Origin: a candidate division TA06 bacterium
Lineage (GTDB): Bacteria > Hydrothermota > DG-26 > E44-bin18 > JADFOU01
Assembly: GCA_022562655.1 (NCBI GenBank)
Contig: JADFOU010000075.1
Span: forward strand, 1 to 8,537
Direction: 5' to 3'
Length of the DNA: 8,537 nucleotides
The position numbers were made by a program, and so were the translations under genes. Shown piece after piece: positions 1 through 5,741 of this stretch. Each line of letters starts with the position of its first letter. Within the stretch, counting starts at the first letter, position 1. The notes beneath the pieces are model-generated. The model had not been told where the DNA came from, searched no databases, and saw nothing but the letters and a program-made list of their open reading frames with translations.

Positions 1-67
1 TCAACTCTTTATCTGCCATCTTACGATCAAAGAATCCGTTGTAATTTTGCGTTTGACAGCAGTTCAT
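1..67 (-). CDS. Class I SAM-dependent methyltransferase, N-terminal fragment cut by window edge
   Basis: A reading frame opens at ATG (67-65, minus strand) and stays open for 22 codons to the window edge. It begins MNCC and contains FFDRKMADKEL. From memory, a group of class I SAM-dependent methyltransferases starts with a Cys-Cys(-X-Cys) cluster, then a 'FF..+.A..EL++Y++KGP' stretch leading into the Rossmann fold, and this fragment matches that start. No SAM-binding motif is inside the window, so the family call rests on the N-terminus alone. AAAGG and AAAAGG lie about 8-20 bases upstream and can serve as the ribosome site. It starts 40 bases after the stop of the minus-strand hydrolase, so the two are probably cotranscribed. 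It could instead be an unrelated short frame. Confidence 0.5.
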   Translation of the reverse strand, partial: MNCCQTQNYNGFFDRKMADKEL

Positions 68-107
68 GTTTTTTCGCCTTTTGTCCTTTAGAATTTCGAT
101 TTTTCTG

Positions 108-953
108 CTAACTAAAAATTTTAAGGGCAGTCTCTCGGAGGATCTTCTTTTTTGCCTCCTCGGAGAGGGGAAGACCTTTGAAGGCCTCGATATTGTCTTT
201 GATACTTTTGATCATCGGTCCGGGCCAGTCTGTACCGAAAAGGGTTTTGTGGGCGATCTCCTCAAGGCGGGGGAAATACTGGAGTAGTTTCTTGGGTGGA
301 ATTCCTGATATATCCATATAGACATTGGGATGACGTCGTACAAGAAAGAAACTGGTCTCCATCCAGAAAGGTCTTCCCCCGTGGGCGAGGATGATGGCTA
401 ACTTGGGAAAATCTATTGCAACATCATCGATGTAAATCGGATCTCCATACTTTGTACGGGCTCCTGGGAAGATGGATGTCCCGGTATGAAACATTACAGG
501 GATTCCTGACGCCTCTGCCTTTTGATAAATGATCTCCAAAGCAGTCATCCCATTCTGATAATCATTGGGATAGAAGAGTTGGTGGGGAGGGTGAATTTTA
601 ATCCCTTGAATTCCCATCTTTTGGATTAATTGGTCCATCTCCTCCCGAGTATTTTTTGAATAGCGGGGATGGATGGAACCGAAGGGGATAAACCGATCTC
701 GCCTCCCTTTCGTATAGTCTATGATAAAGGAATTGACCTCATCCGTGAACCCCATTATGTCTGGACTAACATAATTGATTAACCCTGCCTTCTCCACCCC
801 CGCAGAATCCAAGAGCCGAATCAATCGTTCCGGGTCTTTCATGATCGCCATCAGATCATCAAAGTCCTCACGACCCTCTCTCATCCGGTCCAGAACCGCT
901 GGTTTCAACTGCCACCAGGGCTGGATGTGGATATGAATATCGATTACTCCCAT
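108..953 (-). CDS. Amidohydrolase-2 family (TIM-barrel) metal-dependent hydrolase
   Basis: This 281-residue protein has the ligand set of the amidohydrolase-2 (PF04909-type) superfamily in order: HIH at residues 7-9, the GIKIHP segment with K119 and H121, H156 in MFHTG, H191 in LAHGG, and D242 in FGTDWP. These proteins are cytosolic metal-dependent hydrolases or decarboxylases on a (beta/alpha)8 barrel. The family is too broad to name a substrate. Length is normal and no ligand is missing. A GTG lies one codon before the ATG (956-954). The ATG at 953 is preferred because AGGTGAGG precedes it at suitable spacing and the HxH follows within six residues, as is usual. It is transcribed divergently from the lipid kinase gene and is followed after 40 bases by the partial methyltransferase. 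Confidence 0.87.
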   Translation of the reverse strand: MGVIDIHIHIQPWWQLKPAVLDRMREGREDFDDLMAIMKDPERLIRLLDSAGVEKAGLINYVSPDIMGFTDEVNSFIIDYTKGRRDRFIPFGSIHPRYSKNTREEMDQLIQKMGIQGIKIHPPHQLFYPNDYQNGMTALEIIYQKAEASGIPVMFHTGTSIFPGARTKYGDPIYIDDVAIDFPKLAIILAHGGRPFWMETSFFLVRRHPNVYMDISGIPPKKLLQYFPRLEEIAHKTLFGTDWPGPMIKSIKDNIEAFKGLPLSEEAKKKILRETALKIFS

Positions 954-987
954 CACCTCACCTATTTAAACCTCGAGATTTCGCAAG

Positions 988-998
988 ATTATATTATA
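988..998 (-). promoter_or_regulatory. Probable -10 region of the minus-strand hydrolase promoter
   Basis: Read on the minus strand this is TATAATATAAT, two overlapping perfect -10 hexamers (998-993 and 993-988), about 35 bases before the hydrolase start codon. A -35 box is poor: CTTAAT (1016-1011) sits 17 bases upstream of the second hexamer. The hexamer match is visible; promoter function is inferred. Confidence 0.4.
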
Positions 999-1043
999 GT
1001 TTATCAGCGGATTAAGCGGATTTTGAACACCAGTGGCAGAATG

Positions 1044-1143
1044 CAGTTGCAGTAGCAGTCGTAGAGGCAAGGTCACCTTGCCCGTAGAACAGTAGGTAAA
1101 GCGTCCCCGCTTGTCAATTGCAGGTGACAGTTGCAGTAACAGT
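1044..1143. repeat. CAGT-word short repeat, two copies
   Basis: The motif CAGTTGCAGTAnCAGT occurs at 1044-1059 (n = G) and 1128-1143 (n = A). Each copy is itself three CAGT words spaced six bases apart. More CAGT/CAGG words lie around them (CAGTGG at 1031, CAGGTGA at 1121). The two copies flank the palindrome at 1061-1083. Function is unknown. Confidence 0.65.
1061..1083. repeat. REP-like palindrome with GTAG leader
   Basis: GTAG (1061-1064) is followed by the odd palindrome GGCAAGGTcACCTTGCC, whose 8-base arms are 1066-1073 and 1075-1082. It lacks a T tract, so it is not a standard terminator. The GTAG tetranucleotide beside a palindrome is the layout of REP elements mobilised by RAYT (Y1 tyrosine) transposases. 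No such transposase is in the window, so the assignment is by form only. Confidence 0.55.
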
Positions 1144-1243
1144 GGATTAACAGATTTATCAGATTAATTATTTATACCACAAGATCAGCGAAAGTCCTCC
1201 CCCCTGCCTACTACATGCTATCTACACCCTACTCACAAGAGAG

Positions 1244-1269
1244 GCGACCTCATAGGTCGCTCTTTTGTT
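1244..1269 (+). terminator. Hairpin plus T-rich tail just before the lipid kinase start (terminator-like)
   Basis: GCGACCT (1244-1250) pairs perfectly with AGGTCGC (1254-1260) across the loop CAT, followed by TCTTTTGTT (1261-1269). This is the shape of a Rho-independent terminator on the plus strand. No plus-strand gene lies upstream within the window, and the hairpin ends only 15 bases before the next start codon. It could be an attenuator, an RNA stability element, or another palindromic repeat that resembles a terminator. Confidence 0.5.
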
Positions 1270-1275
1270 AAAAAA

Positions 1276-1845
1276 ATGTCAAAACTTTTTTACTACCGAA
1301 AAATCTTCCATCTCTTCGGATCTGTCGTTGCCTTCGGATACCTTCTCATTCCCGAAAAATTTCTCTATCTGAAGATCCTCATCGCCTTTCTCATTCCCTT
1401 TCTCCTGATGGACATCATTCGACTCACTTTTCCCAGGATGAACGAACTCTTTTTTCGCATCTTCGCTCCCCTCACGGCAGAAAAAGATGCCCATCAATTG
1501 AATGGTTCTACCTATTACCTGATCTCCTCTTCACTCGCCGTTCTCCTCTTTCCGCGAGAGATTGCCATTGCCTCCATGCTCTATCTCTCTATCGGAGACT
1601 CTGTCGCAGCGATTGTTGGAAAGAAGTTTGGAAAGACCAGAATTTTTGATAAAACCCTGGAAGGAAGCCTTGCCTGCCTCCTTCTCTGTTTCCTCATCTC
1701 CTTAGCCTTCTTCAATTGGAAAACTTCCCTCATGGGTGCAGTTTCGGCAACGCTTGTCGAATTATTTCCCCTATTTCTTGACGATAACCTTCTCATCCCT
1801 CTTCTCTGTGGAGGGGTCCTCCTTTTTTCCACCAAGATTTTTTAG
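1276..1845 (+). CDS. SEC59/DGK1/VTE5-family integral-membrane lipid kinase (CTP-dependent type)
   Basis: This 189-residue, strongly hydrophobic protein carries the landmarks of the dolichol/phytol/diacylglycerol kinase superfamily: RKIFH at residues 8-12, a polar LNGSTYY at 75-81, GDSVAAIVGKKFGK at 107-120, KTLEGS at 126-131, and an acidic E162...DDN (169-171) before the last membrane segment. Characterised relatives phosphorylate a lipid alcohol in the membrane, usually with CTP. The lipid here (diacylglycerol, polyprenol or phytol) cannot be told from sequence. About six membrane segments are likely. ATG 1276 is needed to keep the RKIFH motif, yet it has no Shine-Dalgarno sequence: GTTAAAAAA precedes it, just after a hairpin. 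Length is normal for bacterial members. No functional partner is evident nearby. Confidence 0.82.
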   Translation: MSKLFYYRKIFHLFGSVVAFGYLLIPEKFLYLKILIAFLIPFLLMDIIRLTFPRMNELFFRIFAPLTAEKDAHQLNGSTYYLISSSLAVLLFPREIAIASMLYLSIGDSVAAIVGKKFGKTRIFDKTLEGSLACLLLCFLISLAFFNWKTSLMGAVSATLVELFPLFLDDNLLIPLLCGGVLLFSTKIF

Positions 1846-1881
1846 ATCCAAAACTATTGAGTTACGCATAATTAATGGAAG

Positions 1882-1930
1882 GGTAGCCGCCTCGCCCAAG
1901 CCGGGGCGCAACCTGAAGGTTGCGGCTACC
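1882..1930. repeat. Compound REP-like palindrome able to form a three-way junction
   Basis: An outer inverted repeat, GGTAGCCGC (1882-1890) with GCGGCTACC (1922-1930), encloses two smaller ones: CGCCC (1893-1897) with GGGCG (1904-1908), and GCAACCT (1908-1914) with AGGTTGC (1917-1923). The inner arms share one or two bases with their neighbours, so not all pairs form at once. GTAG is at 1883-1886. It sits between the lipid kinase and nuclease genes, has no T tract, and looks like an extragenic palindromic element and not a terminator. Confidence 0.65.
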
Positions 1931-2020
1931 AGATATTTCCATTCCTTTTGCGATTGTCAGTAAAAGATCTAATTTTCGATCTTGCATCTATTAATTTTGT
2001 AATCCCTCTTGAGATTTTAA

Positions 2021-2047
2021 TTGACAGGGTAAAAATTCGGATATAAA
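2021..2047 (+). promoter_or_regulatory. Putative sigma70-type promoter of the nuclease gene
   Basis: A perfect -35 TTGACA (2021-2026) and a -10 TATAAA (2042-2047) are 15 bases apart, slightly shorter than the 17-base optimum. The predicted transcript would begin near 2054, leaving a leader of about 65 bases before the nuclease ATG at 2120. Confidence 0.5.
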
Positions 2048-2062
2048 GTCAAATTTAGTTTT

Positions 2063-2115
2063 CAGTTGTTTTGTTTAAGGTTGTCTAACAACCAAAAACT
2101 AACAACTTACAACTG
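2063..2115 (+). repeat. Nested inverted repeat in the nuclease leader
   Basis: CAGTTGT (2063-2069) can pair with ACAACTG (2109-2115), and inside it GGTTGT (2079-2084) pairs with ACAACC (2088-2093) across the loop CTA. GTTGT/ACAAC words recur through the stretch. The outer arm ends four bases before the nuclease start codon, where no Shine-Dalgarno site is visible, so the fold could affect initiation. It may equally be one of this genome's word-repeat spacers. Confidence 0.5.
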
Positions 2116-2119
2116 AATA

Positions 2120-3130
2120 ATGGCAGAACTGAAGAACGAATTCTCCTGGAGCAAGTCCAGGGCCCGAATATTTGAAGAGTGTCACCGGCGCTACTGGTTT
2201 CATTATTATGGGTCCTGGGGAGGGTGGGATGTGGATCGTGTCTCCCAGCAGACAAGGGAGATTTATATCCTAAAACAGTTGAAGACCCGATGGATGTGGG
2301 CAGGAGAGTTGGTCCACTGGGGAGTTGAGTTGGCACTGAAAGACCTGAAAGGAGCAGAGGACCCGAATCGGGTGGCACTGGATCGGCAAAGGATAGAGGA
2401 ACGGGTACTCGTTGAGATGCGGAAGGATTTTGTGAGATCCAGGAATGGCTCTTATCGGCTTGATCCCAAAATCGGTGGCCTCTTTGAACATGAATATAAA
2501 CTGAATCTCACGGACGAGGAGTGGCAAGAGGTGAAGAAACATATCATGACCTGCCTTGAAAACTTTTTCGACTCCAAGATCCTGGAGAAGTTGAAACAAC
2601 TCCCTCAGGACTATTGGCTTCCCATAGAGAAAGTAAGCTCCTTTGATTTTGAGGGAACAAAAGTCTATGTGAAACCTGATGTTCTCCATCGGATGGAGGA
2701 GGGTGGGGTCCAAATCATCGATTGGAAGACGGGTCGAGAAGATCGGAAAGAATCCGCTTCCCTGGCCGAAGGTCGGGCAGGGAAGACGGGCTCGGCAGAT
2801 GAATTCCAACTCCCTACCTATCTCCTTTACGTTATTGAAAAAGGTTGGGGGGAACCGGATAATGTGAGGGCCATGGAGGTAAATCTCTCCACGGGAACGA
2901 TTCGTGAGGAGGATTTTGATCCTGATAATATCGAGAGGATCAAAGAAGAGATTCGAGGGAATGTCGGTGAGATGAAGCGCATTTTGGTGGATCCCGAGAG
3001 GAACATCGCCCGAAAAGAGGATTTTCCAGTCGTGACCGACCCGAAAGCCTGCCGATACTGCAACTACCAGAAAGTCTGTGAGGACCGGCCGAGAGAAGAA
3101 GAAATTCAGACTATAGACGATAGACCTTAG
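2120..3130 (+). CDS. PD-(D/E)XK nuclease of RecB/Cas4 type with four cluster-type cysteines
   Basis: This 336-residue soluble protein fits the RecB/AddB/Cas4 nuclease fold: an N-terminal FSWSKSR..FEECHRRY segment, GELVH (62-66) as motif I, KPD (D187) and IIDWKTG (D201, K203) as the metal-binding motifs, and QLPTY (Q230, Y234) as the Q-x-x-x-Y motif. C21 together with C311, C314 and C320 reproduces the one-plus-three cysteine layout that holds a 4Fe-4S cluster in AddB and Cas4. It therefore probably cuts or resects DNA. No helicase domain, cas gene or recombination gene lies nearby, so its pathway is open. ATG 2120 has no clear Shine-Dalgarno site but is needed to include C21. The last codons (QTIDDRP) lie in a TAGAC repeat that continues into the spacer. 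Confidence 0.82.
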   Translation: MAELKNEFSWSKSRARIFEECHRRYWFHYYGSWGGWDVDRVSQQTREIYILKQLKTRWMWAGELVHWGVELALKDLKGAEDPNRVALDRQRIEERVLVEMRKDFVRSRNGSYRLDPKIGGLFEHEYKLNLTDEEWQEVKKHIMTCLENFFDSKILEKLKQLPQDYWLPIEKVSSFDFEGTKVYVKPDVLHRMEEGGVQIIDWKTGREDRKESASLAEGRAGKTGSADEFQLPTYLLYVIEKGWGEPDNVRAMEVNLSTGTIREEDFDPDNIERIKEEIRGNVGEMKRILVDPERNIARKEDFPVVTDPKACRYCNYQKVCEDRPREEEIQTIDDRP

Positions 3131-3175
3131 ACCTAGACAGGAAATCAGTATTACTTTTTTTTAGTCAATCGTCTA
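3114..3175. repeat. TAGAC word repeat overlapping the nuclease stop, with inverted copy
   Basis: TAGAC occurs at 3114, 3121, 3128 and 3134, a spacing of 7, 7 and 6 bases. The first copies encode the nuclease C-terminus and the third contains its TAG stop (3128-3130). Downstream, ATCGTCTA (3168-3175) is the exact inverse of TAGACGAT (3114-3121), and related GTCCAA/GTCAG words follow up to 3197. A T8 run at 3155-3162 lacks a strong stem before it, so no terminator is called. Confidence 0.65.
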
Positions 3176-3215
3176 ATGTCCAAAGTCCAATGTCAGATGT
3201 ATTAAGGAGGGAAAA

Positions 3216-4601
3216 ATGAAACTTATTTGGGAAGAGAGCCTGAAAAAGAGGCTCAAGATTTATGGCTATATCATTGTCATTCCCATCATTCTACTGATCT
3301 TGGTCGGGCTTTTGGTTGGGTCTATGGGCCTCATCGGTGACCTCATCGCGAAACCTCGGTTGAACGAGATGAGGAAAGAGGCTTTAACGTATTTTGAGGA
3401 CTTTCGCAGTCAAGGGGGATACCAAAAACCGGTCTACAATGGAAAGGTCGAAGATGGGAATGCCTGGGACTTCTATGCTCGGGCCGTGAAAGCAATAGAG
3501 CCGATGACCGACAGCGAAAGAAATTCTATTGAAAAGTTCCTTCGGGGAAAGGAGGTGGACATTGAACAAATTTCCTTAATCCTTTTCCGATATGAAGGGG
3601 CTCTAAACGATGTTCGGCGAGGATTGAAACAGACAAGATGCCTTCTCCCCATCGAATATGAAAAAGGAATAGAGGCACCTCTCCCTGACTACATGTCTCT
3701 TCGGACTCTCACTAAACTTCTTGCATCTCACGGTCGTCTTTCCCAAAACATGGGGAGATCCCATCAAGCCACCCGAGATTATCTCGATGCAGCGAGGTTT
3801 GGACAGGATATCACTGGCGGTGATCGAACATTTATCGGACATATGATCGGCACTGTGTGTCTTAGTTTCGGAATCACGGAGATGAAGAAAGATTTGAAAA
3901 CTTTTTCCTTTCCAGAAGAAGACCTCAAAGAGATTGCCAGAGACCTCAATCTCTTCTCCTCCACCTGGCCTTCTCTTGGAGAAGACATTCTTAGTGAGAC
4001 CTGGATGATGCCCATCACGGATATAAAGATGGAAGAGAAAATGCCAAATTTCGTAGATGCAGGCAGCATTACCAGGCAATTCCTCCACAATCGTTTCTTT
4101 CTGTGGGGATTCACCCATCTTCGCTCCTGGTCCACGTTCTTTTCCGTAAACCGAGCCTGGGTGGATGCGATTACTTCCTATCAAGAGCACGCCAAAGGTA
4201 TCGCAAAAATAGAAGACCAGAACTTGCAGAAATTGAAACAACTGGAAGAGCAGTGGGATGAGCGGATAAGTGAAAGCCACAATTGGGTGGAAAAAATGGC
4301 CGTACCGTACTCTTTCTCCATGACAAAAAGGCGTTTGGAAGCCAAGCTGAAAATAAGGCTACGAGGAGCAGCGGCTTTGGCTCAACTCTACCATCTCCAA
4401 AACCACAGCTACCCTTCCAACTTGATCGAAGTGGACGCAAGGGAAATGGGAGAACTCCTCAAAGACCCCATGACCGGTCAATCCTGGAAATACAAGGTTT
4501 TTGCTAATGGAGATTCGGCTCAAATTTACAGTCCCTATAACGAGGAAAAGCCCAATATCGCCACCATCACTCTTGGTCCCCCCCCGGAAAATCGATCTTG
4601 A
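3216..4601 (+). CDS. Membrane-anchored protein of unknown function with pseudopilin-like C-terminal motif
   Basis: I cannot name a function. The 461-residue product starts with a basic stretch (K10, K11, R12) and one hydrophobic segment at about residues 17-44, then a long mostly helical region, consistent with a single-pass protein whose bulk is outside the cytoplasm. GNAWDFYARA (81-90) and a heptad-rich charged stretch (330-352) are visible. Near the end, a hydrophobic helix (383-392) followed by HSYPSNLIEV (397-406), KDPMTGQSWKYK (416-427) and AQIYSP (435-440) resembles the 'YP..L..L..DP.(S/T)G....Y' C-terminus of large uncharacterised bacterial families and of type II pseudopilins. The start is secure: AAGGAGGG (3204-3211) precedes the ATG. 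Only 39 bases separate its stop from the following DUF1028 gene, so they may share a transcript. Confidence 0.72.
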   Translation: MKLIWEESLKKRLKIYGYIIVIPIILLILVGLLVGSMGLIGDLIAKPRLNEMRKEALTYFEDFRSQGGYQKPVYNGKVEDGNAWDFYARAVKAIEPMTDSERNSIEKFLRGKEVDIEQISLILFRYEGALNDVRRGLKQTRCLLPIEYEKGIEAPLPDYMSLRTLTKLLASHGRLSQNMGRSHQATRDYLDAARFGQDITGGDRTFIGHMIGTVCLSFGITEMKKDLKTFSFPEEDLKEIARDLNLFSSTWPSLGEDILSETWMMPITDIKMEEKMPNFVDAGSITRQFLHNRFFLWGFTHLRSWSTFFSVNRAWVDAITSYQEHAKGIAKIEDQNLQKLKQLEEQWDERISESHNWVEKMAVPYSFSMTKRRLEAKLKIRLRGAAALAQLYHLQNHSYPSNLIEVDAREMGELLKDPMTGQSWKYKVFANGDSAQIYSPYNEEKPNIATITLGPPPENRS

Positions 4602-4616
4602 AAACTTTTGATATGC

Positions 4617-4636
4617 TAATTGTTAATTGATAATTT
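4617..4636. repeat. TAATTG word repeat, period 7
   Basis: TAATTG at 4617 and 4624 and TAATTT at 4631 form three units exactly seven bases apart. They fill the gap before the first DUF1028 gene, where a Shine-Dalgarno site would be expected and none is seen. A TTG at 4620 within this repeat could start the same frame seven codons earlier. Confidence 0.55.
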
Positions 4637-4640
4637 TAAA

Positions 4641-5702
4641 ATGAATACTTTATCTCTACTTGTTCTTTTCTCACTAGTAGGCTCCGGCACCGCACCAAGC
4701 GGAACCTTCTCGATGGTTGCCTATGACTCCCTCACCGGGGAACTCGGGGTGGTGGTTCAGTCGAGGGCTTTCAACGTCGGGATGGCTGTGCCGTGGGTGG
4801 AGGCAGGGGTGGGTGCCATTGCCACGCAGGCATCCACAAATGAATCCTTTGGTCCCAAAGGGTTGAAACTTCTCCAGTCTGGACTTTCAGCCCAGGAGAC
4901 TCTCGACTGGCTCATCGAACACGATCCCGGGAAAGACCATCGGCAGATCGGCGTTGTGGACGCAAAGGGAAATTCAGCATCCTTCACTGGTGAACAATGC
5001 CTCTCGTGGGCGGGAGATTCAACGGGCTATGGTTTTGCCTGTCAGGGGAATATCCTGGCGGGAAAGGGGGTCGTTGAAGGAATGATCAAAGCCTTTCAGG
5101 AGACCGATGGGGAATTGGGAGAAAGGCTCCTTGCGGCACTGGTCGCAGGGCAGAAGGCGGGAGGGGATAAACGGGGGAAGCAGTCCGCGGCTCTCCTAAT
5201 CGTCCGACCCAGTGAGGAATTTCCCGAATACAACCACCGTTATGTGGACATTCGGGTAGATGACCACAAAGAACCCATCAAAGAACTGATCCGTCTCTAT
5301 CGGATCTTAGAGGCGACAGACCTTACCGAATCCCATCTCCGTTTTGCGGAGACTTATGAGAAGGAAGGGAAACCCGATCTGGCGAGGCGAGAACGTGAAT
5401 GGGTTGGGAGGACGCTAAAACGCGTTCTCAAAGAAGGTACAAAAAACGCCGGACTGCTCAACGCCCTTGCATGGTCTGTTGCGACTCACGATATGTTTTT
5501 AGAAGAGGCTCTTGAGGCGGCAAAACGAGCGGTCAAGTTGGAACCCAAGTCCTGGGAGATCTTAGATACTCTGGCAGAGGTCTATTTTCGGCTCGGCAAT
5601 CGGAAGAAGGCGATTGAAGTGGAAGAGAGAGCATTAAAGTTGTCTCCTGGAGACAAATATCTCAAGGAACAGATCGAACGATTTCGTAAGGGAGGAAAGT
5701 AG
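4641..5702 (+). CDS. Exported DUF1028 protein with C-terminal TPR region (paralogue 1)
   Basis: Residues 22-222 are a full DUF1028 domain: TFSMVAYD at 22-29, VVVQSRAF, VPWVEAGVGAIATQAS (50-65), CQGNIL (134-139), AGGDKRGKQSAALL (173-186) and YVDIRVDDHKEPI (201-213). To my knowledge the domain has an Ntn-hydrolase-like fold and no established reaction. Residues 235-345 form TPR-like helical pairs, clearest at about 289-340 (ALEAAKRAVKLEP, LAEVYFRLGNRKKAIEVEERALKLSP). The N-terminus (MNTLSLLVLFSLVGSGTAPSG) resembles a short signal peptide with no basic residue. ATG 4641 is preferred over TTG 4620 because that upstream stretch is a TAATTG repeat and would add D and K before the hydrophobic run. 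The TAG stop belongs to a palindromic element shared with the next gene. Confidence 0.85.
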   Translation: MNTLSLLVLFSLVGSGTAPSGTFSMVAYDSLTGELGVVVQSRAFNVGMAVPWVEAGVGAIATQASTNESFGPKGLKLLQSGLSAQETLDWLIEHDPGKDHRQIGVVDAKGNSASFTGEQCLSWAGDSTGYGFACQGNILAGKGVVEGMIKAFQETDGELGERLLAALVAGQKAGGDKRGKQSAALLIVRPSEEFPEYNHRYVDIRVDDHKEPIKELIRLYRILEATDLTESHLRFAETYEKEGKPDLARREREWVGRTLKRVLKEGTKNAGLLNALAWSVATHDMFLEEALEAAKRAVKLEPKSWEILDTLAEVYFRLGNRKKAIEVEERALKLSPGDKYLKEQIERFRKGGK

Positions 5703-5741
5703 GGGCGTATGGCCTTCCCGATTCGGGCAATACGCCCGTAC
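5699..5741. repeat. REP-like palindrome spanning a stop codon and the next start codon
   Basis: GTAGGGGCGTAT (5699-5710) pairs with ATACGCCCGTAC (5730-5741) over 12 bases with one mismatch, and CCCG (5717-5720) pairs with CGGG (5724-5727) inside. The element opens with GTAG. Its TAG (5700-5702) is the stop of the upstream DUF1028 gene, and its left arm runs into ATG (5709-5711), the only possible start of the transporter frame. The right arm encodes transporter residues 8-11. Confidence 0.75.

Larger units (their letters stand above)
957..1275. other. Gene-free divergent intergenic region
   Basis: About 320 bases separate the minus-strand hydrolase from the plus-strand lipid kinase. I see no convincing coding frame or RNA gene. 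The region holds the hydrolase -10 sequence, a 17-base near-perfect palindrome at 1066-1082, two copies of a CAGT-word motif (1044-1059 and 1128-1143), repeated words such as CAGATTAA, CAGATTTAT and GGATTAA around 1008-1170, and a hairpin with a T-rich tail at 1244-1269. It reads as accumulated repeat debris, not a dedicated regulatory region. Confidence 0.7.

Noticed and set aside
66..287. Plus-strand 73-codon frame opposite the hydrolase
   Set aside because: It lies almost wholly antisense to the hydrolase, which has all its metal-binding motifs, and the frame itself has no recognisable motif.
1044..1143. CAGT repeats as a CRISPR array
   Set aside because: The repeats are 16 bases with only two copies and no regular unique spacers, and no cas gene is near apart from the distant Cas4-like nuclease fold.
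1736..1963. Plus-strand 75-codon frame running from the lipid kinase gene into the spacer
   Set aside because: It overlaps the kinase 3' end in another frame and then translates the palindrome at 1882-1930; there is no ribosome site and no similarity.
2270..2809. Minus-strand 179-codon frame
   Set aside because: It is a shadow of the nuclease gene, whose catalytic motifs are intact in the plus frame.
3155..3162. T8 run after the nuclease gene as a terminator
   Set aside because: No stable GC stem directly precedes it.
3603..4280. Minus-strand 225-codon frame
   Set aside because: It is antisense to the anchored protein gene, which has a strong ribosome site and a coherent membrane segment; the antisense product shows no domain.
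4620..4640. TTG start for the first DUF1028 gene
   Set aside because: The extra seven codons are the TAATTG repeat, have no ribosome site, and would place charged residues ahead of a short hydrophobic leader.
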